From assembly GCA_016193485.1 (NCBI GenBank), contig JACPRZ010000010.1, forward strand, positions 1 to 64,000: a stretch of 64,000 nucleotides of DNA. Reading direction: 5' to 3'. The translations under genes and the position numbers were made by a program. A model generated the notes under the pieces. That model saw only the letters and a list, made by a program, of their open reading frames with translations. It had not been told where the DNA came from and ran no database searches. How positions within the stretch are numbered: position 1 is the first letter of the stretch; every line of letters starts with the position of its first letter. The stretch is from Bacteroidota bacterium (GTDB lineage Bacteria; Bacteroidota; Bacteroidia; JACPRZ01). Positions 25,401 to 34,642 of the stretch are shown here, one piece after another.

Positions 25401-26435
25401 TCAGAGGAACCGGCCTAAAAAACGACTGACCCAGGTAGCATGTCGGCTGCGTGAAAGATCATACAATCCTGCACGAGCATTTCTATTACAAAGAACCAAA
25501 TAGAAACTGGCAAGGAGATTTACAATAGCGGCAGGGAACAATGCTATTGCCATATATACCCCACAAGACCATCCTTTTGTTTTAACTGCAATAAAATGTT
25601 TATACTCGTGCATGGAATACCCTCCGGTAGCTCTAAATAGAATGAGTTTTTTGATTAGCATCCATGGTTCTCTGTGGCAAACAACAGATTTCGACTGATC
25701 AGAAAAGTCGGAAAACGACCAAATCAATTGCGGCCATTTAAACATCCAAACCTCAAAACCACGCGATGTCCACATTGCATTGCCATAACGGATAATTATC
25801 AACGGATCCGCAATAACCTTTACCACGAATATAGCCGGATGTTGAAAAATGACTCCGACATGGATGAACACGGTGCCGTAATAGGAAGACCGGTCTCGCG
25901 CCATCCATAGATCACGTCTGATGACAACACTGCCGATGAACGAAAGGTAGTCCGCTACTTCCGAAAAAAACTTTTCTTTATCTTTTGCCGCGTACTCTCT
26001 GTCACCTTGAAACTTGAGAAAACGCATAACAAGCACTTTTGAAAAATCGACAGTTCTTACTTCGGAATTCACAACGATAAGGTCGAATGTTCCATTGATA
26101 GATTCAAGAACACGAGAAACTGCCCCAGGCCGCAAGAGATCATCGTCCGTCATAAGCCAGCAATATTCACCCCTTGCATATCCAACGGCCTTGTCATAGT
26201 CGCGGTCAACACCGGAATTTTCTTGCTCGCGGTAATAACGCATTTCCGGATAACTTGACAAATACTTCGCAATCACCTCTGGAGTGTTATCGGTTGATGC
26301 ACCATCCACAACGACAATTTCAACACCAAATTCCATCTGAATAAGAATGGAATCCAGCGTCTCACCGATGAAAAGTCCTCTGTTATAGGTCGCAATACAG
26401 ATGGAAAGTTTTGTTAATTCATTTACCATAAACAA
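25401..26435 (-). CDS. Glycosyltransferase family 2
   Basis: This 344-residue GT-A transferase opens with KLSICIATYNRGLFIGETLDSIL. It has the VDGASTDNT nucleotide segment, ENSGVDRDYDKAVGYARGEYCWLMTDDD with the metal-binding DDD, and a long C-terminal part with hydrophobic segments near residues 285-310. It resembles abequosyltransferase-like O-antigen enzymes. ATG codons at 26435 and 26429 are both possible starts. It is the last gene of a three-gene minus-strand block whose word use and proteins look unlike the surrounding genes. Confidence 0.87.
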   Translation of the reverse strand: MFMVNELTKLSICIATYNRGLFIGETLDSILIQMEFGVEIVVVDGASTDNTPEVIAKYLSSYPEMRYYREQENSGVDRDYDKAVGYARGEYCWLMTDDDLLRPGAVSRVLESINGTFDLIVVNSEVRTVDFSKVLVMRFLKFQGDREYAAKDKEKFFSEVADYLSFIGSVVIRRDLWMARDRSSYYGTVFIHVGVIFQHPAIFVVKVIADPLIIIRYGNAMWTSRGFEVWMFKWPQLIWSFSDFSDQSKSVVCHREPWMLIKKLILFRATGGYSMHEYKHFIAVKTKGWSCGVYMAIALFPAAIVNLLASFYLVLCNRNARAGLYDLSRSRHATWVSRFLGRFL

Positions 26436-26449
26436 GTTGATGGACGCTT

Positions 26450-27298
26450 TCAGACAGATACAAATTTCTGATCAGCGATCAGTGCAAATTGTTTTTCGCT
26501 TGGCAACCGGAATTTCCTGTATTGATACTGATTCTCTGCGAATTCCCGCCCTTTTATCCCACGTAAGAAGGTTTCATTGAAGAACGCGGGATCAACAAAA
26601 AACGCATTGACACCATTTCGATCCACAGTTACAAAACGATAACCATGGTTCCCGAAAAATTTTCGCCAAGCTGAAATCGACACGCCATAATAAAGCTGGG
26701 TTGGATGCACCTTCGTAAAAACAAAGTCATCTCGATACTCGACAGTTATACTTCGTTCGGGACCATAGACCGAGTTATATTCGACCACAAATATTTTTGG
26801 ATTGAAACCACCATCCATAATTGCTTTTGCAATATAATAGTCGTTCCCGTCAATATCGAGCGAGAATACATCTGGGTCATGATGAAGCGCCATGGACTTC
26901 AAGTCCTGCACATTATCCTGTGTCACGAACAAATTATGACACATAGCGCCAATGCTATAGCATGCAACCATCCGATTAGCGCGCTCCACCAGCATTGGAT
27001 TTCCATCGATCATAATACCACTGTATTTTTCCGCCACGACAAGCCAAGCAGAGTTATTTTCAATCCCATCGGATGAACCAATTTCAATAAAGTATCGGTT
27101 GTTCCTTAAAAGTTGCTGCCGCAGGACATCGAGAATACCATCCTCGCCATTCTGGCTGAACCCCGAAAACTCCCAACTTGCAGGCTGGGTTAGGTCAATG
27201 TTTCTAGCGTTCATCATTGCCGCTCCCTTACTCAAGGCAATACTGATTCGTTGACGATCCCGCGTATCAAGTAAATAATTAATGAGTTTTTTAATCAT
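26450..27298 (-). CDS. FkbM-like methyltransferase-fold protein
   Basis: The 282-residue protein has a SAM-binding-like core: FSQNGEDGILDVL, RYFIEIGSSDGIENNSAWLV (motif I) and GIMIDGNPMLVERANRM, with VFSLDIDGNDYYIAKAI further on. This is the pattern of FkbM-related proteins found in polysaccharide loci. The target is unknown. It may O-methylate a sugar or be a degenerate fold. It lies between a GT2 gene (14-bp gap) and wzx (29-bp gap) in the same direction, so it is probably cotranscribed and part of the same foreign-looking block. Confidence 0.6.
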   Translation of the reverse strand: MIKKLINYLLDTRDRQRISIALSKGAAMMNARNIDLTQPASWEFSGFSQNGEDGILDVLRQQLLRNNRYFIEIGSSDGIENNSAWLVVAEKYSGIMIDGNPMLVERANRMVACYSIGAMCHNLFVTQDNVQDLKSMALHHDPDVFSLDIDGNDYYIAKAIMDGGFNPKIFVVEYNSVYGPERSITVEYRDDFVFTKVHPTQLYYGVSISAWRKFFGNHGYRFVTVDRNGVNAFFVDPAFFNETFLRGIKGREFAENQYQYRKFRLPSEKQFALIADQKFVSV

Positions 27299-27327
27299 AT
27301 TTTCATGGTATTTTCAGATTGATTTAC

Positions 27328-28836
27328 TCAGGCAGTTAGTATTTTCTTTTTCCATCCTACACTTTTCAGTACCACTGCGAGCAATGGGGATGATACCGAA
27401 ACTGAAAGTAAAACGGCTATTAAAGCCAGTACCGCACCGCATATCAATCTCACTATTCCAGAATACTCAGCCCGTTGGAGCATGAAATATCCAATCAACC
27501 CTACCAAGAGTGACAGAATCAACGGGATACCGACACTCTGAAACAGCCATATCCTTCCAGTTCCTTTAAGTAAATTGCGATGCGTCAGCCACGTTCCTAA
27601 CAGTACATATAACACGTGCAAAATAAACCATGCCATAGCCCCACCCAATGCACCATACGACAATGCAAAAAAGATAATCAGAGGAATCAAAATAACCATC
27701 AATATGGCGTTGATTGTCAGTGGCAATCGCGTCATCCCATAAGCCAATTGCAGAGCGTATGGAAAATGCATTACGCCATTTAGCGCTGAACCAATAGCCA
27801 TAAGCGCGATAATCGGAGCTACCATTAGCGCAATATCCTGATTACCCGTCCACAAGCGCACCAAGTCCCCAGCAAAAATTACAAGCACCATCGCAATGGG
27901 AAAAAGAATTGTTGCAAGCATGCGCGTACCTAATTGATACAAGTTGGTTAGTTTTGCAGTATCACCGCCAACAACAAGCGAAGAAAAGCGCGGATATATT
28001 ACATTGAAAACAGGTGTAACCAAGACATACAATCCGCTCACTACAACCGTAGCAAGCATATAGTGGCCAAATTCCGACAATCCGAGCATTTTACTAAGAA
28101 TTATCTTATCTAATTGTGTGAATACAAGGGCTGACAAACCGATGCCGGTCATACCTGCTGAAAAACGCCATATACGCTTCAACTCATAAACATCAAAACT
28201 GATGTCCTTCAGCCGCCCTATGATCCGCCATGCCATCCACCTTATGGCAGCTGCGTAAACAAGACCCGTACATGCCTGCCAAATGAAGAAAGCCTCTATC
28301 GTTGGCGATACCCAAGCGAGCACTGCCAATGCACCCAAATTTCCAAATGTCACCATGGTGATACTAACTCCGCTAGAAATTATTAACTTTTCTGCTCCTA
28401 TCAATGCACTTTGATACAATCCGATGGGCCAACGAAAAGCCACTACTAATCCCATCAACATCACGGCATGTTCAATTGTTTGGTACGAAAGATGCTTGGG
28501 TTGCAGCCAGTATTCTGCAATAAATGGAGCCAGCGCTGCAATCAATAATACAATTATCCCTGCCATACTCCAATAGACAATGGCAAGAGTGTGCAACAGT
28601 TTCCCGGCTTCCTTCAAATTTCCGGCTGCCGAATGTCGTGCCACTTCACGGTTAATTGTTGGAACCAAACCAAAATCAAGTAGTTGAAGCATTGTCTGCA
28701 TAGTCACAAAGAAACCGATTAAACCGTATCCTTCTATTCCAAGATATTTAAGATAAAACGGAACAACCGCCAAACCAACAAGCGCTGTCCAGATTGAATT
28801 AGCCAGTCCCGCCATCAAATTTAGCCGTAACTTCAT
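27328..28836 (-). CDS. Polysaccharide flippase (Wzx/MOP family)
   Basis: The 502-residue integral membrane protein has about 12-14 hydrophobic helices. The N-terminus (NLMAGLANSIWTALVGLAVVPFYLKYLGIEGYGLIGFFVTMQ) carries the YxKxLGxExYGLIGF pattern of lipid-linked oligosaccharide flippases, and a central PVFNVIYPRFS is also typical. It would move undecaprenyl-linked repeat units across the inner membrane. As the first gene of the minus-strand block it is read toward the two modifying enzymes. Its function fits the Wzy polymerase encoded 1 kb to the right on the other strand. Confidence 0.9.
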   Translation of the reverse strand: MKLRLNLMAGLANSIWTALVGLAVVPFYLKYLGIEGYGLIGFFVTMQTMLQLLDFGLVPTINREVARHSAAGNLKEAGKLLHTLAIVYWSMAGIIVLLIAALAPFIAEYWLQPKHLSYQTIEHAVMLMGLVVAFRWPIGLYQSALIGAEKLIISSGVSITMVTFGNLGALAVLAWVSPTIEAFFIWQACTGLVYAAAIRWMAWRIIGRLKDISFDVYELKRIWRFSAGMTGIGLSALVFTQLDKIILSKMLGLSEFGHYMLATVVVSGLYVLVTPVFNVIYPRFSSLVVGGDTAKLTNLYQLGTRMLATILFPIAMVLVIFAGDLVRLWTGNQDIALMVAPIIALMAIGSALNGVMHFPYALQLAYGMTRLPLTINAILMVILIPLIIFFALSYGALGGAMAWFILHVLYVLLGTWLTHRNLLKGTGRIWLFQSVGIPLILSLLVGLIGYFMLQRAEYSGIVRLICGAVLALIAVLLSVSVSSPLLAVVLKSVGWKKKILTA

Positions 28837-29052
28837 GCAAACTTACCGTGTTATTTGTTTGTATAATATAGATGCCGTATCACAAATTCGTTTTATCAAA
28901 GATATGAATTTTTTATATTAGCATACCGAATAGGTTTGACCCATCTATTGCAAATACCTGATTACAGTAATAATCATACTCCCCATTTGTGTTCTTGTGA
29001 AATTTTCATAGTCAGGCCCAGCAGCTAAGCTACCCGATAAATGGTATTTCTG

Positions 29053-29060
29053 TATTTTTG
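29053..29060 (+). promoter_or_regulatory. Predicted -7 box of the plus-strand polysaccharide operon
   Basis: TATTTTTG matches TAnnTTTG and lies 24 bp before the ATG at 29085. It overlaps the alternative TTG start at 29058, which makes the ATG the likelier start. Confidence 0.5.
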
Positions 29061-29084
29061 CAGATATCAATTCTTAAAAAATCA

Positions 29085-29936
29085 ATGAAATTAAAAATTA
29101 CAATAGTAACCGTTTTATATAATACTCAAATTAATAACTCTAAAACCTTAAATAGCATAAAATACCTTTCGAACAGTTATGATTTATCACATTTTGACCT
29201 TATAATTTACGATAATAGCCCTGACTCACAAGATCTTCCCATCTCATTTCCGTTACATGCTTTATACTTTCACGATCAACATAACGGAGGTCTATCCGCT
29301 GCTTATAATTTTGCCTTGAATTATTGCAATGAAAAACAAATTTTCTGGATACTACTGTTAGATCAAGATACAGAGTTGACAATGGAATATTTTTCTGAAA
29401 TTGAAGTTACCGTACCGGCAATTACACAAAACAAGGAAGTAGTAGCTGTTATACCTCAAATTCTGAATGGTAAAAAAAAAATATCTCCGATTATCCTTAT
29501 GAGAGGTGGTTTTGTTAAAGAATTAAAAAGCAATGTTTATGGTGTATGCGATTTTCCCGTTACGGGTATTAATTCTGGAACATTATTGAAAGTTGATTTT
29601 ATTACGTTATTAGGTGGTTTTAATCCCTTATTTAAAATGGATATGCTTGATTATTGGTATTTTTGCATGATGTACAAAAACAACAAGAAAGCATATATCA
29701 TAAAAAGCATACTGCAACATGACTTGTCTGTTATTGATTATAAAAATGTTTCCGTTGAGCGATACGAAAATATTATTAAAGCAGAATTGACCTTCTTTCG
29801 TAATTATGGCGCCATTGATGATTGGAACATATTTAGATTGCGATTATTTTTTCGATTAATTAAGCAATGGATGACAGTTAAAAACAAAAGGATAGCAAGA
29901 ATCACATTCACATATTTATTTTGTAAAAATGTATAA
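29085..29936 (+). CDS. Glycosyltransferase family 2 (rhamnosyltransferase-like)
   Basis: The 283-residue transferase starts MKLKITIVTVLYNTQ. DLIIYDNSPDSQDLP replaces the usual DNxSxD, HNGGLSAAYNFAL follows, and ILLLDQDTEL provides the LDQD metal site typical of rhamnosyltransferases. The MDMLDYWYF segment fills the acceptor position. It opens a long plus-strand operon; its end overlaps the Wzy gene by 8 bp. It is more AT-rich than the genes 3 kb to its right. Confidence 0.85.
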   Translation: MKLKITIVTVLYNTQINNSKTLNSIKYLSNSYDLSHFDLIIYDNSPDSQDLPISFPLHALYFHDQHNGGLSAAYNFALNYCNEKQIFWILLLDQDTELTMEYFSEIEVTVPAITQNKEVVAVIPQILNGKKKISPIILMRGGFVKELKSNVYGVCDFPVTGINSGTLLKVDFITLLGGFNPLFKMDMLDYWYFCMMYKNNKKAYIIKSILQHDLSVIDYKNVSVERYENIIKAELTFFRNYGAIDDWNIFRLRLFFRLIKQWMTVKNKRIARITFTYLFCKNV

Positions 29937-31131
29937 GTCAACCATAAATATAGTACTCAATAAAATCAACAGGTTCTTATTTATTGCAGTACTTCTTGAA
30001 CTATTTATGGGTGGAGGCGGAAGGATTACGGAATTTGGTTTTTTGACACTTCGAATGATTCTTTTTTTCTTGATGATTGCCATTAATATTCCTGTATTTC
30101 TCATCTCAAAAAAAATTAATAAATATGTGATTGAATTAATGATGATTTTTACTCTTTATTTAATATTCTATTGTACCATTGGTTTTTTTAACAATATTTC
30201 TTTCGCTAAGATATTTGAAGATATTAAGCCCTTAACTTATTTTTATTCCATGTTGTTTTTTTATAATAATATTAATGAATGGTCTGACATTAAATATATA
30301 ATCAAAATACTTAAAATAAGCAGTTTGATTATGGCGGTCGTATATATTTTTATCTATTTTATAATGAATCTTGGCATAGTTGATTTTTCAACAATTTATA
30401 GTGCTCTTTCAATATCTGACGAGTTTTATTTCAGAGGGGAACATGCGTTTTTCTATAAAGGTTTTTTTTATTTGTGTATTGGCTTTATATTTTTTGTAAG
30501 TGAAAACAATGTATCATCTAAATATCTTTCAATACTGATTTTTATTGCAATTATTCTCACATTCACAAGGGGTTTTATATTATCCCTCATAGTGTCTTAC
30601 ATAATATTGGAACTGTTTTTCAAAAAAGTTTCAGTAAAAACTTTGTTTATATTAGTTTTTAATATTTTTATTCTGGTTATGATTTTTAGTTTTTTTACCA
30701 CTCAGGAAATAGGAGACAAAACGGTATCTGACAACATTAGATTAACCACCATTCGTCAGGTTTATGAAACTACCGGATTTGTCAGTTCTTTTATTGGGCA
30801 TGGATTTGGACAAGGAGTAGCAATCAGAAAAATACACATGGAAATTTCTTTCCTTGAAATTTTTCATAAACAGGGACTTTTCGGATTGTTTTTATGGCTA
30901 TATATTTTTGTTTTAATTGTAAAATTTTATAATCAAACAGTTAAAAATAAAAATAATTATTACGCAAAACCCCTATTAATATCTTCAATATTTGTCTACG
31001 TTGTATCGTTTACAAATCCTTTTATTAACAACCCTATTGGTATGTCTATGTTAATAATTTCCATGATAGGTTTAAATATTTTAGGAAACGAAAGAAAAAA
31101 CCATGATATCTGTTTGCATCCCTACCTATAA
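29929..31131 (+). CDS. Polysaccharide polymerase (Wzy-like)
   Basis: The 400-residue protein has about 10-12 membrane helices and no soluble domain. A central extracytoplasmic loop (about residues 255-295) contains DNIRLTTIRQVYETTGF and FIGHGFGQG, the GxGxG-type segment seen in O-antigen polymerases. Sequence conservation in this family is low, so the call rests on topology and context: it sits between two GT2 genes, 3 kb from wzx. It overlaps both neighbours (8 bp and 29 bp). It would join repeat units on undecaprenyl pyrophosphate at the periplasmic face. Confidence 0.75.
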   Translation: MYKSTINIVLNKINRFLFIAVLLELFMGGGGRITEFGFLTLRMILFFLMIAINIPVFLISKKINKYVIELMMIFTLYLIFYCTIGFFNNISFAKIFEDIKPLTYFYSMLFFYNNINEWSDIKYIIKILKISSLIMAVVYIFIYFIMNLGIVDFSTIYSALSISDEFYFRGEHAFFYKGFFYLCIGFIFFVSENNVSSKYLSILIFIAIILTFTRGFILSLIVSYIILELFFKKVSVKTLFILVFNIFILVMIFSFFTTQEIGDKTVSDNIRLTTIRQVYETTGFVSSFIGHGFGQGVAIRKIHMEISFLEIFHKQGLFGLFLWLYIFVLIVKFYNQTVKNKNNYYAKPLLISSIFVYVVSFTNPFINNPIGMSMLIISMIGLNILGNERKNHDICLHPYL

Positions 31132-31852
31132 CGGTGAAAGGTTTATTTATAAACAAATAAATTCTATCCTCTTACAGTTATCCCAAGAGGATGAAATAAT
31201 TATTTCTGATGATTCTTCTACAGATAAAACAATCAATATTATTAAATCTTTTCTGGATAAACGAATACATTTGTTGACAAACAATACATTTAAAAATCCC
31301 ACATTTAATTTGGAGAATGCACTGAATCATGCAAAAGGAGATTACATATTTCTTGCTGATCAGGATGATATATGGAAGGGAAACAAAGTAGCAATACTTC
31401 TTAAACATTTAGCGAATAATGATTTGGTTTTATCTAATTGCAATATTATTGATGAAAATGATAAAGTAATTCATGATAACTACTATCAATATTATTTTCA
31501 AAAAAATAAACCACAACTATCTTTTTTTAAAAACCTATATAAAAATCCATTTCTGGGATGTGCAATGGCTTTTAATAGAAAAGTGATGGATTGTGCATTA
31601 CCGTTTCCTAAAAAAATTGCAATGCATGATATTTGGATAGGAAATGTTTCGTTACTGAATTATAAAATTCAATTTATTGAAGAAACTCTTTTTTCATGGA
31701 GACGTCATAATAACAACCTTACATTTTCTATTGATTTACCCGATAATGAATTATCAAATAACAGCTTATATTATAAAATCAAATATCGGTTAGTGATTCT
31801 TTATTATTTGTTCAGGAACTTGGTATTCAAACAATACTTGGTTAAGCACTGA
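31103..31852 (+). CDS. Glycosyltransferase family 2
   Basis: The 249-residue GT-A enzyme starts MISVCIPTYNGERFIYKQINSIL. It shows IIISDDSSTDKT, the ANHAKGDYIFLADQDDIW-like metal segment (DQDD) and MHDIWIGNVSL near the acceptor site. The first 29 bp overlap the end of the wzy gene, so translation is probably coupled. Membership of the DQDDIW group suggests a rhamnosyl- or galactosyltransferase, but the sugar is not determinable. Confidence 0.85.
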   Translation: MISVCIPTYNGERFIYKQINSILLQLSQEDEIIISDDSSTDKTINIIKSFLDKRIHLLTNNTFKNPTFNLENALNHAKGDYIFLADQDDIWKGNKVAILLKHLANNDLVLSNCNIIDENDKVIHDNYYQYYFQKNKPQLSFFKNLYKNPFLGCAMAFNRKVMDCALPFPKKIAMHDIWIGNVSLLNYKIQFIEETLFSWRRHNNNLTFSIDLPDNELSNNSLYYKIKYRLVILYYLFRNLVFKQYLVKH

Positions 31853-31875
31853 CTTCTATTCCCCAGCAAACTAAA

Positions 31876-31950
31876 ATGGACTTACCAGCTTCCTGTATGC
31901 GTAGTGTCGATGATATTTTCAAAGTGGTTGAAATACTGAATAAATTGTGA
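31876..31950 (+). pseudogene. Possible 3' remnant of a lost gene
   Basis: In the gap between two GT2 genes an open frame ends MDLPASCMRSVDDIFKVVEI and LNKL before TGA. The segment reads like the C-terminal helix of a larger enzyme rather than a whole gene, and the frame is closed upstream by a stop at 31843. I cannot assign the parent family. It may be a scar of gene loss or replacement in the locus. Confidence 0.25.
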
Positions 31951-31974
31951 TCACTATTTATTATTGTCCAATTT

Positions 31975-32736
31975 ATGCTAAGATTCAGTATCATTACTGT
32001 TTGTTATAATAGCGGGAAATACATCCGCTCTGCCATTGATTCGGTGCTTCATCAGGAATATGGCAACATTGAATATATAATTATAGATGGCGCATCTTCT
32101 GATAATACGGTCGATATTATTAAAATTTTCGGTAACAAAATATCGAGCTTTATTTCTGAAAGTGATAGCGGTATTTATGATGCCATGAATAAGGGATTGA
32201 AAATGGCACAGGGGGATATTATCGGGTTATTGAATTCTGATGACTTTTATTCAAATGAAAAGGTTTTGGAATCAGTGGCCGAATATTTCAGATTAAAAAA
32301 TACCGATTGCGTGTATGGAGACCTTATTTACGTAAATCCGGAAAATACAGGTAAAACGGTACGTTACTGGAAATCGCGTGAATTTATTCCCGGAAGTTTC
32401 AGGTATGGCTGGCACCCACCCCACCCGGCACTTTTTATCAGGAACGATATATACCGGAAGCATGGCTATTTCAACCTCAATTTTAAACTGGCTGCGGACT
32501 TTGAACTGATGCTGCGTTTTTTTGAAAAAGGGAAAATATCGGCTTCCTATATGCCTGAACCCATTGTGAAAATGCGCCTCGGAGGTGCGACCAATAAAAG
32601 CATTAAAAATATCCTGCTTCAGAATATTGAATGTTACAGGGCTTTTAAATCGAACGGACTGGGTGTTTCACTGTTTTATCCGGTATATCGCCTTATCCCA
32701 AAAATGAGTCAGTATTTTTTGAAATGGAAAAATTAA
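31975..32736 (+). CDS. Glycosyltransferase family 2
   Basis: The 253-residue transferase begins RFSIITVCYNSGKYIRSAIDSVL and has IEYIIIDGASSDNTVDII, SESDSGIYDAMNKGL and QGDIIGLLNSDDFY (metal site SDD). The SDSGIYDAMNKG signature is typical of a WcaA-like subgroup acting in colanic-acid-like and O-antigen loci. GWHPPHPALF may contact the acceptor. Its last 13 bp overlap the epimerase gene. From here rightwards the base use looks more like the rest of the genome than the AT-rich genes to its left. Confidence 0.88.
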   Translation: MLRFSIITVCYNSGKYIRSAIDSVLHQEYGNIEYIIIDGASSDNTVDIIKIFGNKISSFISESDSGIYDAMNKGLKMAQGDIIGLLNSDDFYSNEKVLESVAEYFRLKNTDCVYGDLIYVNPENTGKTVRYWKSREFIPGSFRYGWHPPHPALFIRNDIYRKHGYFNLNFKLAADFELMLRFFEKGKISASYMPEPIVKMRLGGATNKSIKNILLQNIECYRAFKSNGLGVSLFYPVYRLIPKMSQYFLKWKN

Positions 32737-33641
32737 AAAAAATTCTGGTTATTGGCGGAGACAGTTTTATTGCCCGCAGGTTTATCAACCAATGTAAAGG
32801 GTATTATAAGATACGGACAATTTCGAGGATCGCTACGGGATATCCCAACGAACTTTTAACGGATGATTTTTTTCAGATTCCCCCAGATGAATTTAGGGAT
32901 GCTGATGCGGTGATTAATTTTGCAGCCATTGTCCATCCGACAAAAAAAATTAAGGATAGCGCTTATTTCCGCATCAACCGCGACCTTGCGGTAGATTTGG
33001 CCAAAAAAACAAAAATTTGCGGTGCGGACAAATTTGTCCAAATGAGCACGATTGCAGTTTATGGCAGGGTTGAGTATATAGATAAGGATACCATTGAAAA
33101 CCCGGTAACACCATACGGAATTTCAAAATATAATGCTGATTTGGACCTGATGAAAATGTCTGGTGAAAAATTCAAAGTTATCATATTGCGGCCCGCAATG
33201 GTTTACGGGGGTGACAATGCACCTGGCAATATGATGAAATTAATAAAGTTAATCGCCAAAGGATTTCCCTTGCCTTTTGGTAATATTCACTACCTCCGCG
33301 ATTTCCTTCATGTTGATAATTTAGTTTCCTTTATTGATTCTGCTATAGAAAAAGATATAACCGGTATTTGTTTACTATGTGATGGTTATCCGGTTTCGGT
33401 CACTGATTTGGTGAAAATCGCAGGAAAACATCTTGGAATAAAATTGTGGTTATTCCCGATACCGGGAATTTTACTTGAAATACTGAGAAAACTGAAGCCA
33501 TCTTTATTTGAGAAACTCTACGGTCCCCTGAGGATATCTTATTCGGATATTACTGCCAAATTTGGCTTTGTTCCCCGTGATTGCATTGATGACGGTATCA
33601 GGGATATGGTCCGGTGGCATCTTGATTCCATAAAAAAATAA
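32724..33641 (+). CDS. NAD-dependent epimerase/reductase (WbpV-like)
   Basis: This 305-residue extended short-chain dehydrogenase has the Rossmann loop VIGGDSFIARRF, the NFAAIVHPT segment, STIAVYG and the catalytic YGISK (Tyr/Lys), then LRPAMVYGGDNAPGNM. It resembles UDP-glucose 4-epimerases and especially the WbpV-type 4-ketoreductases that make UDP-QuiNAc or UDP-FucNAc. That reading is favoured because the next gene, 5 bp on, encodes a WbpL-type initiating transferase, a pairing known from Pseudomonas. The exact sugar remains inference. Confidence 0.8.
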   Translation: MEKLKKILVIGGDSFIARRFINQCKGYYKIRTISRIATGYPNELLTDDFFQIPPDEFRDADAVINFAAIVHPTKKIKDSAYFRINRDLAVDLAKKTKICGADKFVQMSTIAVYGRVEYIDKDTIENPVTPYGISKYNADLDLMKMSGEKFKVIILRPAMVYGGDNAPGNMMKLIKLIAKGFPLPFGNIHYLRDFLHVDNLVSFIDSAIEKDITGICLLCDGYPVSVTDLVKIAGKHLGIKLWLFPIPGILLEILRKLKPSLFEKLYGPLRISYSDITAKFGFVPRDCIDDGIRDMVRWHLDSIKK

Positions 33642-33646
33642 CGGAA

Positions 33647-34630
33647 ATGGGTTTTATTTTTTATCTTGTTATCCTGATTGGTTCATTTTTATTGACGTAT
33701 CTGATACGACTTGCCGCACTGAAGAAAAAAGTGATTGATGTACCTAACGAGAGAAGTTCCCATACTGTTTCTACGCCACGTGGCGGTGGACTGGCGATTG
33801 TTATTACCATATATTCTGGATGGTCATATCTTTACTTTGAAAACCTTATTGAAAAGAACTTGTTTTATGCCTTGCTCTTCGGATTGCCTGTTTCTCTTAC
33901 CGGAATATTGGATGATATAATAGGATTAAATTATAAATACCGCCTGATTATTCATAGTATTTCGGCAGGGGGGGCGCTTTGGTTTACCGGAGGTCTTTCA
34001 AAAGTAGACACCGGAATATTTACTTTAGAGAATCCGGTACTCCTCACGGGTTGCGCTTTTATCGGGATCCTGTGGTTTATCAACCTGTTCAATTTTCTTG
34101 ACGGAATTGACGGATATGCGGCAACCGAGGCCGTTTTTATCGCTGCTGCGCTTTTCGGATTTATTTCCGATCAATCTGTTTTAATAATCGCATTTTCTGC
34201 TATGGGTTTCCTAGTATGGAATTGGCAATCCGCAAAAATATTTATGGGCGATGTAGGCAGCACATCCATTGGATTTACTTTCGCGGTGTATGCAATCTGG
34301 TACCAGAATAATGAAAAATTATCACTGATAACATCGGCAATATTAACGGCCCTTTTCTGGTTCGATGCAACCATAACTCTGTACCGGAGATTAAGGAACA
34401 GGGAAATTCTCACGAGCGCGCATAAAAAACATGCCTTCCAGCGTTTAGTGCAGGCGGGTTTCAGCCATCAAAAAACCGTGTGGTTATCATTCCTGGTGAA
34501 TTTATTTTTACTTGGACTTGCAATGTTGTCTTTTATTTTCAATCTGTTCTCACCTGTGTTACTGGGGGTATCCCTTATTATTTTATATACGATTGTAAAG
34601 ATGATTGACCGGAAAAAAAGTTTTGCTTAA
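33647..34630 (+). CDS. Undecaprenyl-phosphate sugar-1-phosphate transferase (WecA/WbpL family)
   Basis: The 327-residue membrane protein belongs to the MraY/WecA superfamily (glycosyltransferase family 4 in older naming). About ten hydrophobic helices are visible, with the cytoplasmic-loop motifs VPNERSSHTVSTPRGGGLAI, LDDIIGL, FNFLDGIDG and GDVGSTSIGF in order. These Asp residues bind Mg2+ and the active site. It transfers a HexNAc-1-phosphate to undecaprenyl phosphate and so starts the repeat unit. It probably uses the sugar made by the preceding reductase. It lacks the full His-rich end of MraY. Confidence 0.92.
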   Translation: MGFIFYLVILIGSFLLTYLIRLAALKKKVIDVPNERSSHTVSTPRGGGLAIVITIYSGWSYLYFENLIEKNLFYALLFGLPVSLTGILDDIIGLNYKYRLIIHSISAGGALWFTGGLSKVDTGIFTLENPVLLTGCAFIGILWFINLFNFLDGIDGYAATEAVFIAAALFGFISDQSVLIIAFSAMGFLVWNWQSAKIFMGDVGSTSIGFTFAVYAIWYQNNEKLSLITSAILTALFWFDATITLYRRLRNREILTSAHKKHAFQRLVQAGFSHQKTVWLSFLVNLFLLGLAMLSFIFNLFSPVLLGVSLIILYTIVKMIDRKKSFA

Positions 34631-34642
34631 CACGATAAAAAT

